Of a stretch of DNA of 64,000 bases, positions 17,901 to 27,600 are shown piece after piece; positions within the stretch are counted from its first letter, which is position 1, and the number at the start of each line of letters is the position of its first letter. Source of the DNA: Azospirillum baldaniorum (GTDB lineage: Bacteria > Pseudomonadota > Alphaproteobacteria > Azospirillales > Azospirillaceae); contig NZ_CP022261.1 of assembly GCF_003119195.2 (NCBI RefSeq), positions 1 to 64,000 on the forward strand. Direction: 5' to 3'. The notes beneath the pieces are model-generated. The model was not told where the DNA came from. It made no database searches and saw nothing but the letters and a program-made list of their open reading frames with translations. The position numbers and the translations under genes were made by a program.

Positions 17901-20900
17901 GACGGCGCCGGCGACCGCCCGCGAAGGGTCCTACCTGCTCGACTCCGCGGGCGCGCTGCGCGTCGTCGTCGACGGCGCCCTCGCCGTTCCGGCGGTCGGC
18001 GATCGCCCCTTCACCGCCGCCGAGGAGCGGCTCGTCCGCGACGGGCTGGCGGTCCGCGACGCGCTGCGCCGCGTGTTCGCCGCTCAGCGGGAGGGCCGCC
18101 CGCAGGGCGAACGCGACGCCGGGCGCGCCGCGCTGCGCGAAGCCTACGAGGCGTTCGTCGCCGCGCACGGCGCCATGCGCGGCCGCCGGGCGGTCCGCCT
18201 GCTGGCGGCCGACCCCGACGGGCCGATGCTGTTCGCCCTCGAGCAGGTGGCTCCGGACGGCGCCATTCACCGGGCGGACGTGTTCGAGCGCGACGTGCTG
18301 GCCGCCGTGACGCCGCCCGACCGCGCGGCCACGCTGGACGACGCCCTGGCCATCGTCCTCAACGAAACCGGGACGATCGACAGCGCCCGCATGGCCGCTC
18401 TGCTCGGCACCGCGCCGGCGGAGGTCGAGGGTCGCCTGGTCGACACCGGTTTGGCCTTCGAGGACCCGGCGACCCGCCGCCTGGTGACGCGGGACGACTA
18501 CCTGACCGGCGACGTGCGGTCCCGCCTTGATGTGGCGCGTCTCGCCGCCCAGACGGAGGAGCGCTTCGCCCGCAACGTCCAGGCGCTGGAGGCGGTGCAG
18601 CCCGACCCCATCCCCTTCTACCAGATCGCCGCCCGCCTCGGGGCGCCCTGGGTGGCCCCCGCCCACATCCGCCGCTTCGCCGCCGAGCTTTTCCAGATCC
18701 CGCCGGAGGCGGTCGAGGTCGGCTATTCGCCGGTGGACGGGCGCTGGGAGTTCCGCGTCACCGGCGGCCACCGGACGGCGCCCGGCGTCACCACCACCTG
18801 GGCGACCGACCGCGCCGACGGCGCCGAGCTGATGCTGGCGGCCCTCTCGGGGCGGCCGCCGGTGATCAAGGACAAGACGAAGGACGGCGGTCCGGTCATC
18901 AACGCCGAGGAGACCCTGGCGGCGCGGATGAAGGTGCGCGAAATCCAGGGGGCGTTCCGCGACTGGATCTGGCGCGACCCCGAGCGGCGCGCCGAGCTGG
19001 CCGGCGTCTACAACGCACGCTTCAACCGGTCGGTCGCGCGGGTCTACGACGGCGGCCATCTGACCTTCCCGACCATGGCGCCGGAATGGGCCGCCCGGGC
19101 GCGCGCCATCCAGAAGAACGGCGTCTGGCGCGCCCTGCAGGGCTCCACGCTGCTCGGCTGGGAGGCCGGGGCCGGCAAGACCTTCGCCCTGGTGGCGGCC
19201 TGCGTCGAGGGCAAGCGCATGGGGCTGCACCGCAAGCCCCTGCTCGCCGTGCAGGCCACCACGCTCTACGGGCCGGACAGCGTCGTCGAGACGGCCCGCG
19301 CGATGTATCCCGCGGCCAAGATCCTCGCCTGGCCGGACAAGCAGACCGTGACGCCCGAGGAGCGCCGCCGCTTCTGGGGGCGCGTCGCCACCGGCGACTG
19401 GGATCTCGTGGTGGTCCCCCACGATCCCTTCGACATGATTCCGCTCTCCCCGGCCCTGGAGGAACGCTTCCTCCAGGAAGAGAAGGCGGCGTACCGCGAG
19501 GCTCTGCAGGGGCTCGACCCGGACGAGTCGGAGCGCACCGTCAAGCACATGGAAACGCGCATCGCCGAGATCGAGGCGCGCATCGAAGGCCTGCTGAAGG
19601 AGGGGCGCCGCGACGACGCCGTGTATTTCGACGATCTCGGCGTGGACCACATCGCGGTCGACGAGGCCCACCGTTACAAGAACCTCTACGTGCCGACCTC
19701 GCTGGGCGAGATCCGCGGCCTGCCCTCGCAGGCCAGCCAGCGGGCCGCCCGGATGTTCGCGCGCTGCCGCTGGCTCCAGGACCACGGCAACCGGGTCCTC
19801 CTCGGCACCGGCACGCCGCTGAGCAACAGCGTGGCGGAGCTGTACACGCTGCAGCGGTTCCTCCAGTACGAGGATCTGGCGCGGGCCGGCATCGAGCATT
19901 TCGACGCCTGGGCCCACACCTTCGCCGACATCGACACCACGCTCGAGATCGACGTGGTCGGCCGCCTGCGCCCGGTGACGCGCCTGGCCGGCTACGACAA
20001 CCTCCTCGAGCTGCGCCGCCTGTCCGACCGGGTGATGGACGTCGTCTTCGTCGAGGACATTCCCGGGGTGAAGCGGCCGCGCAAGCTGGTGCAGGTGGTC
20101 TCGGCCCCGCCGAGCCAGGCGCAGCGCGACTTCATCGCCCGCCTGGGCACGCGCGCGGCGAACCTGAAGTCCGCCGATCCGCGCGACGACAACATGCTGA
20201 AGATCGCCACCGAGGGCCGGCTCGCCGCGCTCGACATGCGGCTGGTCGATCCCGCCGGCCGCGAGTTCGCCCAGTCGAAGATCCACCAAGCCGCCGACAA
20301 CGTCGCCCGCATCGCGCGCGACAACCCGGGAACCACCCAGCTCGCCTTCTTCGACGTCGGCATCCACCCGACGAAGACCAGCGGCGATTTCACGCTCCGC
20401 CAGCTCTTCAAGGACCTGCTGGTCGAGGCGGGCGTGCCCTCCGAAGACATCGCCGACTTCTGGGAGGCCGAAGGGCGCGAGCGCGAACGGCTGAAGGACG
20501 CGCTGAAGCGCGGCACGATGCGCGTCGGCATCGGCAGCAGCGAACGCCTGGGCACCGGCGTGAACGTCCAGGACCGCCTCATCGCCGTCCACCAGCTCGA
20601 CTGCCCCTGGCTGCCGGCCCACGTCAACCAGCGCGACCGCAGGGCGGAGCGCCAGGGCAACCCCCTGCCCGAGGTCCACAGCCTGCGCTACGTGACCGAG
20701 GGAACCTTCGACGCCTTCGGCTGGCAGCTCCAGGCGGCCAAGGACCGCTTCATCCGCGAGTTCCTGCGCGGCACGCTGGGGCTGCGGTCGATGCGCGACG
20801 AGGACCCGGCGGAGCTGTCGCCCGCCCACATCATGGCCATCGCCACCGGCAACCCGCTGCTGCTGAAGCGCGCCCAGCTCGAGGCGGAGATCGTCCAGGC

Positions 20901-21621
20901 GGAGGCCGCGCGGCGGGCCGTCGAGCGTGAGCGCGACCGGTTCGACCGCGAGATCGCCCGCCTCGGCCGCACCGTCACCGACCTCGACGCCCGTCTGCCC
21001 GGCGCCCGCGACGCCGCCGAGACGGCGCGCGGTGTGCTCGACGGCCGGCTGCCCGTCACCGTCGACGGCGCCGAGCCGGCCGACCGCCGCACGCTCGGCG
21101 AGGCGCTCACCGCCCTGCTCAAGGCGGAGGCCGACCGGCAGCAGGCGTTCCGCGCCGACGTCTCCGTGCCTCCGGCGGGCGAACGCACCGTCGGCGCCGC
21201 CGGTCCCTGGCCGATCCTGCTCCCCGCCGATCCGGAGCTGCGTCACCGCCAGACCCCGCTGATGGTGCTGGCGACGCCGGACGGGGCCACGGACATCCGT
21301 TTGAATCTCCGCACGCCCCTGGGGGCCGCGGGGTCGCTCGAAGCGGCTCTGCGCGGCGTCGTGGAGAAGGCGGAAGGGCTGGAGCGGATGCGGGCGGCGG
21401 CGGCGGCCGAGATCGCGCAGTTGCGCACCGTTCCGTTGCGCAGCCTCGGCGACGCATCGGCCATCGAAGCCATGAAGGCCGAGCTGCGCAAGATCGAACA
21501 GATCCTCCAACTCCCCGATCCCGATCCGCGTGCCCCTGCAGCGTGTCGAGGCCCCTGCCGAGGTCGCCGCGGAGGTCTGTGGCAGCTTCGGCGTGCATCG
21601 GATGATCGTCGGCGAGGGTGA
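14947..21621 (+). CDS. Giant polyvalent protein: zincin-like module, methylase-like domain and DEAH helicase
   Basis: 2,224 residues. In order: a region with YHEGWHSLE (HEGWH at about 210-214, a zincin HExxH variant); a Q-Y-S-L-G motif near 330; an unknown domain; Q-F-S-A-G near 564; an AdoMet-binding methylase-like domain with VLEPGCGPGWFIG (about 715) and LAVGNVPFGKY (about 780, where active N6-methylases have NPPF/Y); a superfamily 2 helicase with GWEAGAGKTF (about 1405), VDEAHRYKN (about 1571), GTGTPLSNS (about 1621) and NQRDRRAERQGN (about 1895); and a coiled-coil C-terminus. Methylase-helicase giants of this type occur on conjugative plasmids and phages and are thought to protect incoming DNA (family knowledge). 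It lies upstream of a second giant gene and overlaps it by 92 bases. Confidence 0.88.
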   Translation: MSDVSMTVSGDSEDTTFALRRPPHRTPAEDYALSMTSESSAWARCEDARRAVWRRAKRGRGKAVEAALAVLAEGGLPKARRRAQRVLARAGVPHDAVAAFDDAAHLYRAASVEATHAVARLGDLGVRVPGEAARDIAAFRRQLLQAARRLNPTIGVTAVQELWGEGAALVASGAASDGRIRVAGMFERAKGLASISMDVARFDPLDTVYHEGWHSLEALLSEKDQQVLAEEFPGTEQLSHRERVAYAFGAWAARRDRSGPRAQRVFERVGRFCGRLANWLDSRGFQTAEDLFERAYEGDYGRRAAKLARRDPKALRTQRPLIGDATDPRQYSLGAAPWQPPDRFGSDDPRWRAAEARLAAAAADGDRLVAAAALDAARRQAADPLCRDTLVHMAPSALLALTADPRPGLDHPPPDLERLRGEIADGGAEALPELTLRMPDAEARAQGFSAAPGRFSRPGDAPAGTAEVIGCRAIGIVHLAHEMGIERVPVRLHLRDDAVPWPLEPRWGIMPWRPAALAGMEHPGGRARVAMPDTPAWPAEMVVAQNPRTELVPSPPLRLRSRLQFSAGTGAEAVPSGGVLSDAPAAPRNHVIADPARLGTRSPKRRAADNIAAIETLLLVEADGRLPTDDERRLLAAYSGFGGVPQVFEPWRAVEQGWQPYADALQALLDPDEYAALRESVKNAHYTDGRVAAAMWDALAAAGVTASPDHPVRVLEPGCGPGWFIGLMPEALRDAAVTGIELDSVSGRIARLLYPGADIRLENFARTAIPDDWFDLAVGNVPFGKYHLFDARYADLKPTVHNHFLLKSVDLLRPGGVAALITSTFTLDAADTGVREALRDKAELVTAVRLPANWAGQSAGTEVAADLLVLRKRAEPLSSLRAAERDAVIAAEPDWIAVQSVRDPLGGPEMKVNRWFADHPDRVIGRLERSGTNYAGEHPDVTARLPRLKPSNVPERAAAELRDRLAALPTDLWKPMERSPVQAVETAPATAREGSYLLDSAGALRVVVDGALAVPAVGDRPFTAAEERLVRDGLAVRDALRRVFAAQREGRPQGERDAGRAALREAYEAFVAAHGAMRGRRAVRLLAADPDGPMLFALEQVAPDGAIHRADVFERDVLAAVTPPDRAATLDDALAIVLNETGTIDSARMAALLGTAPAEVEGRLVDTGLAFEDPATRRLVTRDDYLTGDVRSRLDVARLAAQTEERFARNVQALEAVQPDPIPFYQIAARLGAPWVAPAHIRRFAAELFQIPPEAVEVGYSPVDGRWEFRVTGGHRTAPGVTTTWATDRADGAELMLAALSGRPPVIKDKTKDGGPVINAEETLAARMKVREIQGAFRDWIWRDPERRAELAGVYNARFNRSVARVYDGGHLTFPTMAPEWAARARAIQKNGVWRALQGSTLLGWEAGAGKTFALVAACVEGKRMGLHRKPLLAVQATTLYGPDSVVETARAMYPAAKILAWPDKQTVTPEERRRFWGRVATGDWDLVVVPHDPFDMIPLSPALEERFLQEEKAAYREALQGLDPDESERTVKHMETRIAEIEARIEGLLKEGRRDDAVYFDDLGVDHIAVDEAHRYKNLYVPTSLGEIRGLPSQASQRAARMFARCRWLQDHGNRVLLGTGTPLSNSVAELYTLQRFLQYEDLARAGIEHFDAWAHTFADIDTTLEIDVVGRLRPVTRLAGYDNLLELRRLSDRVMDVVFVEDIPGVKRPRKLVQVVSAPPSQAQRDFIARLGTRAANLKSADPRDDNMLKIATEGRLAALDMRLVDPAGREFAQSKIHQAADNVARIARDNPGTTQLAFFDVGIHPTKTSGDFTLRQLFKDLLVEAGVPSEDIADFWEAEGRERERLKDALKRGTMRVGIGSSERLGTGVNVQDRLIAVHQLDCPWLPAHVNQRDRRAERQGNPLPEVHSLRYVTEGTFDAFGWQLQAAKDRFIREFLRGTLGLRSMRDEDPAELSPAHIMAIATGNPLLLKRAQLEAEIVQAEAARRAVERERDRFDREIARLGRTVTDLDARLPGARDAAETARGVLDGRLPVTVDGAEPADRRTLGEALTALLKAEADRQQAFRADVSVPPAGERTVGAAGPWPILLPADPELRHRQTPLMVLATPDGATDIRLNLRTPLGAAGSLEAALRGVVEKAEGLERMRAAAAAEIAQLRTVPLRSLGDASAIEAMKAELRKIEQILQLPDPDPRAPAACRGPCRGRRGGLWQLRRASDDRRRG

Positions 21622-24600
21622 GGAACCGCTGCGCCGGTGGACGGTGACCCATCTGCCGACCGGTTACGCGGCCGGTCCGGTCGATCGGTGGGAAACCCGC
21701 CAGGAAGCCCGGGATTGGGCAACCGTCCTCAACGCCCTGGCCTACGACTGGAGCGCCGTCCGCTCCCGCCATCTGGCCGCGGAGATCTTGCCGGACGAGC
21801 GCGGCCTGCACGACGTGATGCGTCGTCTGTCCCGGCGGCTTTCCGAGCGCGGCCCCGGCGGGCCGTCCATCGCCGCCGTCATCGAGGAGGAGACCGCCTT
21901 GTCCCGGGCCGCCGCCGCCCTTCGCGGGCGTGAGGCGGAGATCGCCGGGCTCGCGGCGGACGCCGCCGCCCGGACGGACGGCGGCACCCCCGGCGTCGCC
22001 GTCGTCGACGTCGCCCCAGGCATGGTGGCGGTCGCCGGCGACGGCGACGCGGCGGCCGCGCTGAGCGACGCCGAGCGCTTCGCCGTGGCGATGCCCGGCG
22101 GCGGCGAAGTTCTGCTGGTGCGGAACCGCCTCGACCGCGTCGCCGCCGAGCTCCGGGCATCCGTCCGGGGTGTCCTGACCAAGGGCGTCGACGCGGACGC
22201 TGTGTGGTCGCCGGCGCCCGAGCGTGCCTGGACCGGCCGGTTCGGCGCCTCGCCGATCCGCGTCCGCTTCACCCCGGCGTCGGAAAACCGCGGCTACCCG
22301 CTGTTCCGCGTCGAAGCGGCCGATTCCTCCAGCCCCTTCCCGCTCCATGAGCGCGACCGCTCGGCGATCCTCTCCGGCGACTATGACGAACGGGTGTCCG
22401 ACCCCCGCGCACGCTTCGCGGCGCTCGCCGGGGCGCGCGCCATGCTGGTCGCTGGACTGCAGGAACGCTACGCGGCGCGATTGGAGGCCGGGCAGACCCC
22501 GGTCGCCGCCGGCCATGTCCCGCATGTCATCGATTCCGGCTTGAACCAGGGGCCGGGGGCCACGCGGGCGTCCTTCCTGCGCCACGCCGCCGCGGCCCTG
22601 AGCGCCGCCGAGCCCGCCGACCCGCGGATCGCCCTGCTGGAGCGGATGGCGGCCGAGCCCGTCCTGACCGCGCCGCGGACGGCGTTCCTGGAACCGGACC
22701 GCGATCCGGTCTCCGGCTCCGACCGGTCGGAGCCGGCCCGCCGCCGGGCCTTGGCCGACCTGGCCTTCCAGGACGCCCTACTGGCCGGCGATGCCGACGC
22801 CGCGCGCACCCTGGCCGCCGCGCTGTCCGGGCCGGGGCGCGAGGGAGACGGCACCGGCGCGGCCGGCGTCGCCCGGGCCCTCGCGCTGCGCCTCGCCGAG
22901 GCCGGCGACGGTGTCCGCGCCGAGCTCGTGACCACGACCGACGCCGCGCGCGCCGGAGCCGTCGGCTACGCCGTGCCGTCCGAGGCCGCCCCGACGCGCC
23001 GCCTCGGGCTGTTCGGCGGCGAACCCCTTCCCCGCAACCGCGCGCCCCTCCCTTCCACCGGCGCCGCGAACGAGGTGACCCCCATGCAGAACGACGACGC
23101 CCAGTTCTCCGCCGGTCCCGACGCGGCCGGCGCTCCCGCGGTGCTTCAGGCCCACGCCGAGGCGCAGTTCTCGCTCGGGCGGTTCGACGCCTTGAGCGCC
23201 TGGGTCGAGCCGCTGGAGGACCGGCTGGCGCGGTTCGCGGAGAGCGCCGGCTGGATGACCAACGGGGTCGAGATCGGCCCCGACCCCCTCACCGGCTACG
23301 CTCCCGACAAGGCGAGCCGCTTCAACGTGACGGTCCGCGACGGCGTTCCGATTTCCGGGGACGGGGACGGGGAGGGCTCGCGCGCATTGCCCCGCTACAC
23401 CGTCGTGGAGACGGTCATCGACGACCTCGGCTCCCTCCAGGATCACGTCGTTCTCGAAACCACCAGCCTCGTCCGCGCCGTCGGCGTCGTGCAGGCCCTG
23501 ACCGGAAGCGCCTTCGCGCAGTACGGGTTCCATCCCGACCCGATGGTCCTCGCCCGGCAGGACGGCGAGCGCCACGCCCGCGAGATGCTGCTCGCCAACA
23601 GCATCGACGGCCCCCAATACAGCCTGTCCTCGGACCCGACCATCCAGGGATGGGTGCGCCCGCTCGGCGACCGGCTCGCCGCCTTCGTCGATGAGGCCGG
23701 ATGGACCGACGCCGGCCGGCAACGCAACTACGGAGCGGGCCGTCACTTCGCGCCCCCCGACTGCGCGGACCTGGCCATCTCCACGGACGCCGGCGATCCG
23801 CTGCCCGGCGACCCGGCGCCGATGCGCGAGAGCAGGTTGCTGCCCCGCTACACCGTGACGGGCTTCGTCGCCGACCCGGACGGCGACCTCGGCGTCGCCG
23901 TTCTGCACACCACCGACCTGGGGCGCGCGGTCGGCGCGCTTCGCGGCATGCAGGGCACCCCGAAGGCCCTGGCCGCGGCCGTGACCGAGGTTCCGATGGC
24001 CTCGGCGATCGACGGCCCGCAATTCAGCGTCGGAGGCATCGACATCGGCCCCCTGGAGCGGATGCTGCACGACGTCGCGACCGCCTCCGCGCCGTTCGGC
24101 ATCGCCCCGCCGGCGACGCTCACCGCCCATGACCCGCGCGTCGTCCGCAGCGCCTACACGAACGGGCTGATTGTCAACGACGGTGCGCGCCATGCCGGAG
24201 CAGGGGCCGGCGTCCGCCTGACGCCCGCCGGCCGGGAACGGCTCGCCGCCGTCCTCCACCAGCCCCAGTTCGCCGTGGCGCCGCAACGGCCGATGCCCTG
24301 GCAAAACCAGCCGGCAGCCGCCGCGCCGGCAGCCTCGGCGGCGCCGGCCGCCCCACCCTCACCTTGGGCGCCCCCGCCGAACGTCTTCCCGACCACGCCG
24401 GCCGTGCCGCGGCCCGACGGGGACGGTGGACGCGACGCCGCCGCAAAACGTGGCGCTGGAAAGGAGGGCCGGACCTTCGCCGGTGCCGGCGACACCGGGC
24501 CGCGGCCCATCGACCCGTCGGCCATCGCCGAGCGCATCGCCGACGTGCGCGGCTCCGACGCGCTGCGGTCGGAGCTGCTGGAGGTGGTGGACTATCTGCG

Positions 24601-27600
24601 TGACCCCGGCCGCTACACCGCGCTCGGCGCCAAGCCGCCGAAGGGCATCCTGCTGGTCGGCCCGCCCGGCGTCGGCAAGACCCTGTCCGCCCGCGCCCTG
24701 GCCGGCGAAGCGCAAGTGCCGTTCTTCGCCGTCACCGCGACCGACCTGATGAGCAGCTACATCAGCGAGAGCGCGAAGAACATCAAGCGCCTCTACGAGA
24801 TCCGCGCGCTCTTCCATCCGGAGATGCCCGCCTACCCGGACCCGGACCGGGTGAACCGTGCCGTCGAGGCCCTGCGCCCGGTGATCGCGAAGCGCCGTCC
24901 GGAACGGCGGCAGGACGGCGGGACGGAAGACCCGCAATACAGTCTCGGATGGACGCCATTGCCTGAGGCGCCTGAGATCCCGGCATTGCCGCCGCCGGGC
25001 GAAGTTTGGGCTCACGAGGGCTGGCTTTATCAAGGCATCGGCTTTCAATGCGCTCACGCCTGGCGAGACGATCCCGCATACATCGAAGACCTCAGGAAGT
25101 TCAGCGAACGGGTCGCTCCCATCGTCGCGCAGACCATGCCGCAGGAATTCAGCGCCGGACGCTTCTTGGTGACCGGAGATTTGCTTGCCACGGTGGGGCG
25201 CGGCGGCGCCTTGCCCGCCATGAAGGGATGGGGCTGCACTTTGCCGGTTCGGGAGGCCGACGGCTCGATACGCCTCATGCCGATCTTCGCCGCCACGGCT
25301 GTGAATCCGGCCAACCTTGTGTATCATGAGGCCTTCCATGTGCATGCGCAGGAAGGACGTCTTCATGCAGCCGAAAGCCGAGCATTCCGGGACCCCGGCT
25401 TCCTCGACGCCGCCGTCCGACGGTACGGCCTCGACCGATACGGCGGTTTCTCCCACGATGCCGTCGAGGAGGCGGCCGCCCATTTATCTGGCGAAATGGG
25501 TGGAGGTGACGCCGGAGATGATTCGGGACTTCAAGCCGGTCGTGAGCGACAAGCGGCATCCCTTCGGGCCTGGCTTGCCCCCGCCACTCAAACCGTAGAC
25601 GAACTTTTCGGCACCATCGACCGGATCGCGCGCGGCACGGTCGGACGGCGCTCGTCCGACCCGGTCGCTCGGGCGCAGTGGGCTCCGGAGTGGCCCAGCG
25701 ACTCGCCCGAAATCGTTTCGCGCAGTGTTTTCTCCGCACCATCCGCCGCATTTAGCCTGGGTGCCGTTCCACGCCTTCCCCAACTCCTCTCCTACCGCCG
25801 CCAACCCGAACCGCCCGCTCCCGACCGCATTCCCGACCCTGGCGAGAGCATTCTCATCAAGGAGGCCGGGCAGGAATGGCTGTATCGTGCGGTGACCCCG
25901 GGTGCGGCGGTGGGACTGCGCGTCGATCCCGACCCAACATATCAGGCCCAGCAAAATCTCCTGACCACCGCGCTACGCCCCTTGGCGTCATCGTGCCTGC
26001 CGACGGACCTTGCCGAAGGCCGTGTCCATGTGGTCGGTGCGATCATCGCCAAGACCGGTGGTACGGACGGGCCGATCGAGCCGCTTTCCGGGCTCACCGC
26101 GCCGTTGCGATCCGGCGACGGTTCGGTCCATCATCACGCGTTCGTCGCGATGACGGACGCCAACCCCGCAAACGCCCTCTTTCATGAGTCCGTCCATGTC
26201 AACCTCCGGGAAGGCCGCCTCTCCGCCGACGAATTCCTTCCGTTCTGCGATCCCGAATCTTGCCGACTTGGAGCGGAGCGATTCGGATTCGCCGGATACC
26301 CCGTTCGAAGATTCGCTGAGGAACTTGCCGCACACGCGCATGCTGAAGCCGCAGCAGGGCCCGCTGGCCGCACCCCCGTTGCCTGGCGGTCCGCGGGTGA
26401 CGACGTCCGTGGTGTCCGGGGAGCTGCCCTACGTGATCACCTTGTAGCGGATCTCGCTCTTCCGGACCGGACTTCCGCCGTTCTCCAGGCCCTGGCCGAC
26501 GGGACCGTCGGTGCCCGCCCGGCGGTTCCGGAGGTCCGGGATCTCTGGCTGCGCGAGATGGGACAGCGCGGGGGTGCGGCCGACCCGGCGATTCTCCGTG
26601 CCGATGAGGTGATCGGACCACCGCCTGCCCTCAGGCAATACAGCGTTGCCGACGGCCGGGACGCGCCCCTGTCCCCCGCCGACCGCGACGCCCTCCAGGC
26701 GCTCTCGCGTCACCTCTCAGGTGCCGGCCTGCCCTGGGGCTTCGCCCTCCCCTGCGCCGATCCCCACGGCCGCCGCATCTTCACCGATAAAACCTACAGC
26801 GCCGCGGTCGGCGAAGTGCGGCTCCGGCCCACACCGGACGGCTCCTACGCGGCGGAGGCTTTGCCCTGGACCGCGCCGGCCGGCCGTCTCGAGCAGGGCG
26901 AGCCCGGCAAATGGCCCGCGCACCCGGCCATGGAGAAAGCCGTGGCCGCCGCCGCATCCTTCGCCGGCGGCACTGCGATGCCGCCGGTCCGCGTGCTCGA
27001 TGAAGAAGACGCGCTCGGCGACGTTCCGCCCTGGCAGCTGTCCAGGGGCGAGTACGTCGCCCGCCGGTTGCCGGACTTGGCGGATCTCGATCTCCGGGCC
27101 ATCGACCCGCGGTTGGTCAAGCCGCTCGCCCGCCGCCACGCCGCCGCCGTGTTCGACGCCGTCGCCCGGGGCGAGCCGGTTCCGGACCGCGTGCTCGCCG
27201 GGCATCCGGTGCTCGTGCAGATGGACGCCGCGGCGCGCGCGGTGGCCCCGGACGACCGCGCGCGGCCGGTCAACGAGCCGGAGCCCGGTGAGGACTGGAC
27301 GGCCCGGCCCGCGGTCCTGGCGGTGTCCGGTCCGGACGGATGGGAGAAGGTGACCCTGACGGTCGAGGCCCGGGGGCCCTTCGCGGTCCATCGCCCCGTC
27401 GACCTCCGCATCGTCGGTTGGAGCCTGGCCGGCGGACCGGACCTGGACGCCGCTGCCTTGCGCAACGCCGCCGCGGCCGCCCGCGGACGGTCGGATGCGG
27501 TGGACGGCGCCATGCGCCGCTACGAGGCCACCGCGCTCGCCGAGGCCCTGGACCGCATCGCCGCGGACATGGATGGGGGAACGGCTTATCGGCCCGCCGC

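Noticed and set aside
15061..21510. Very long open frame on the bottom strand opposite the first giant gene
   Set aside because: It is low-complexity (Arg/Gly/Val/Glu) and lacks motifs, while the top strand encodes clear methylase and helicase motifs. High GC at codon position three keeps the antisense frame open.
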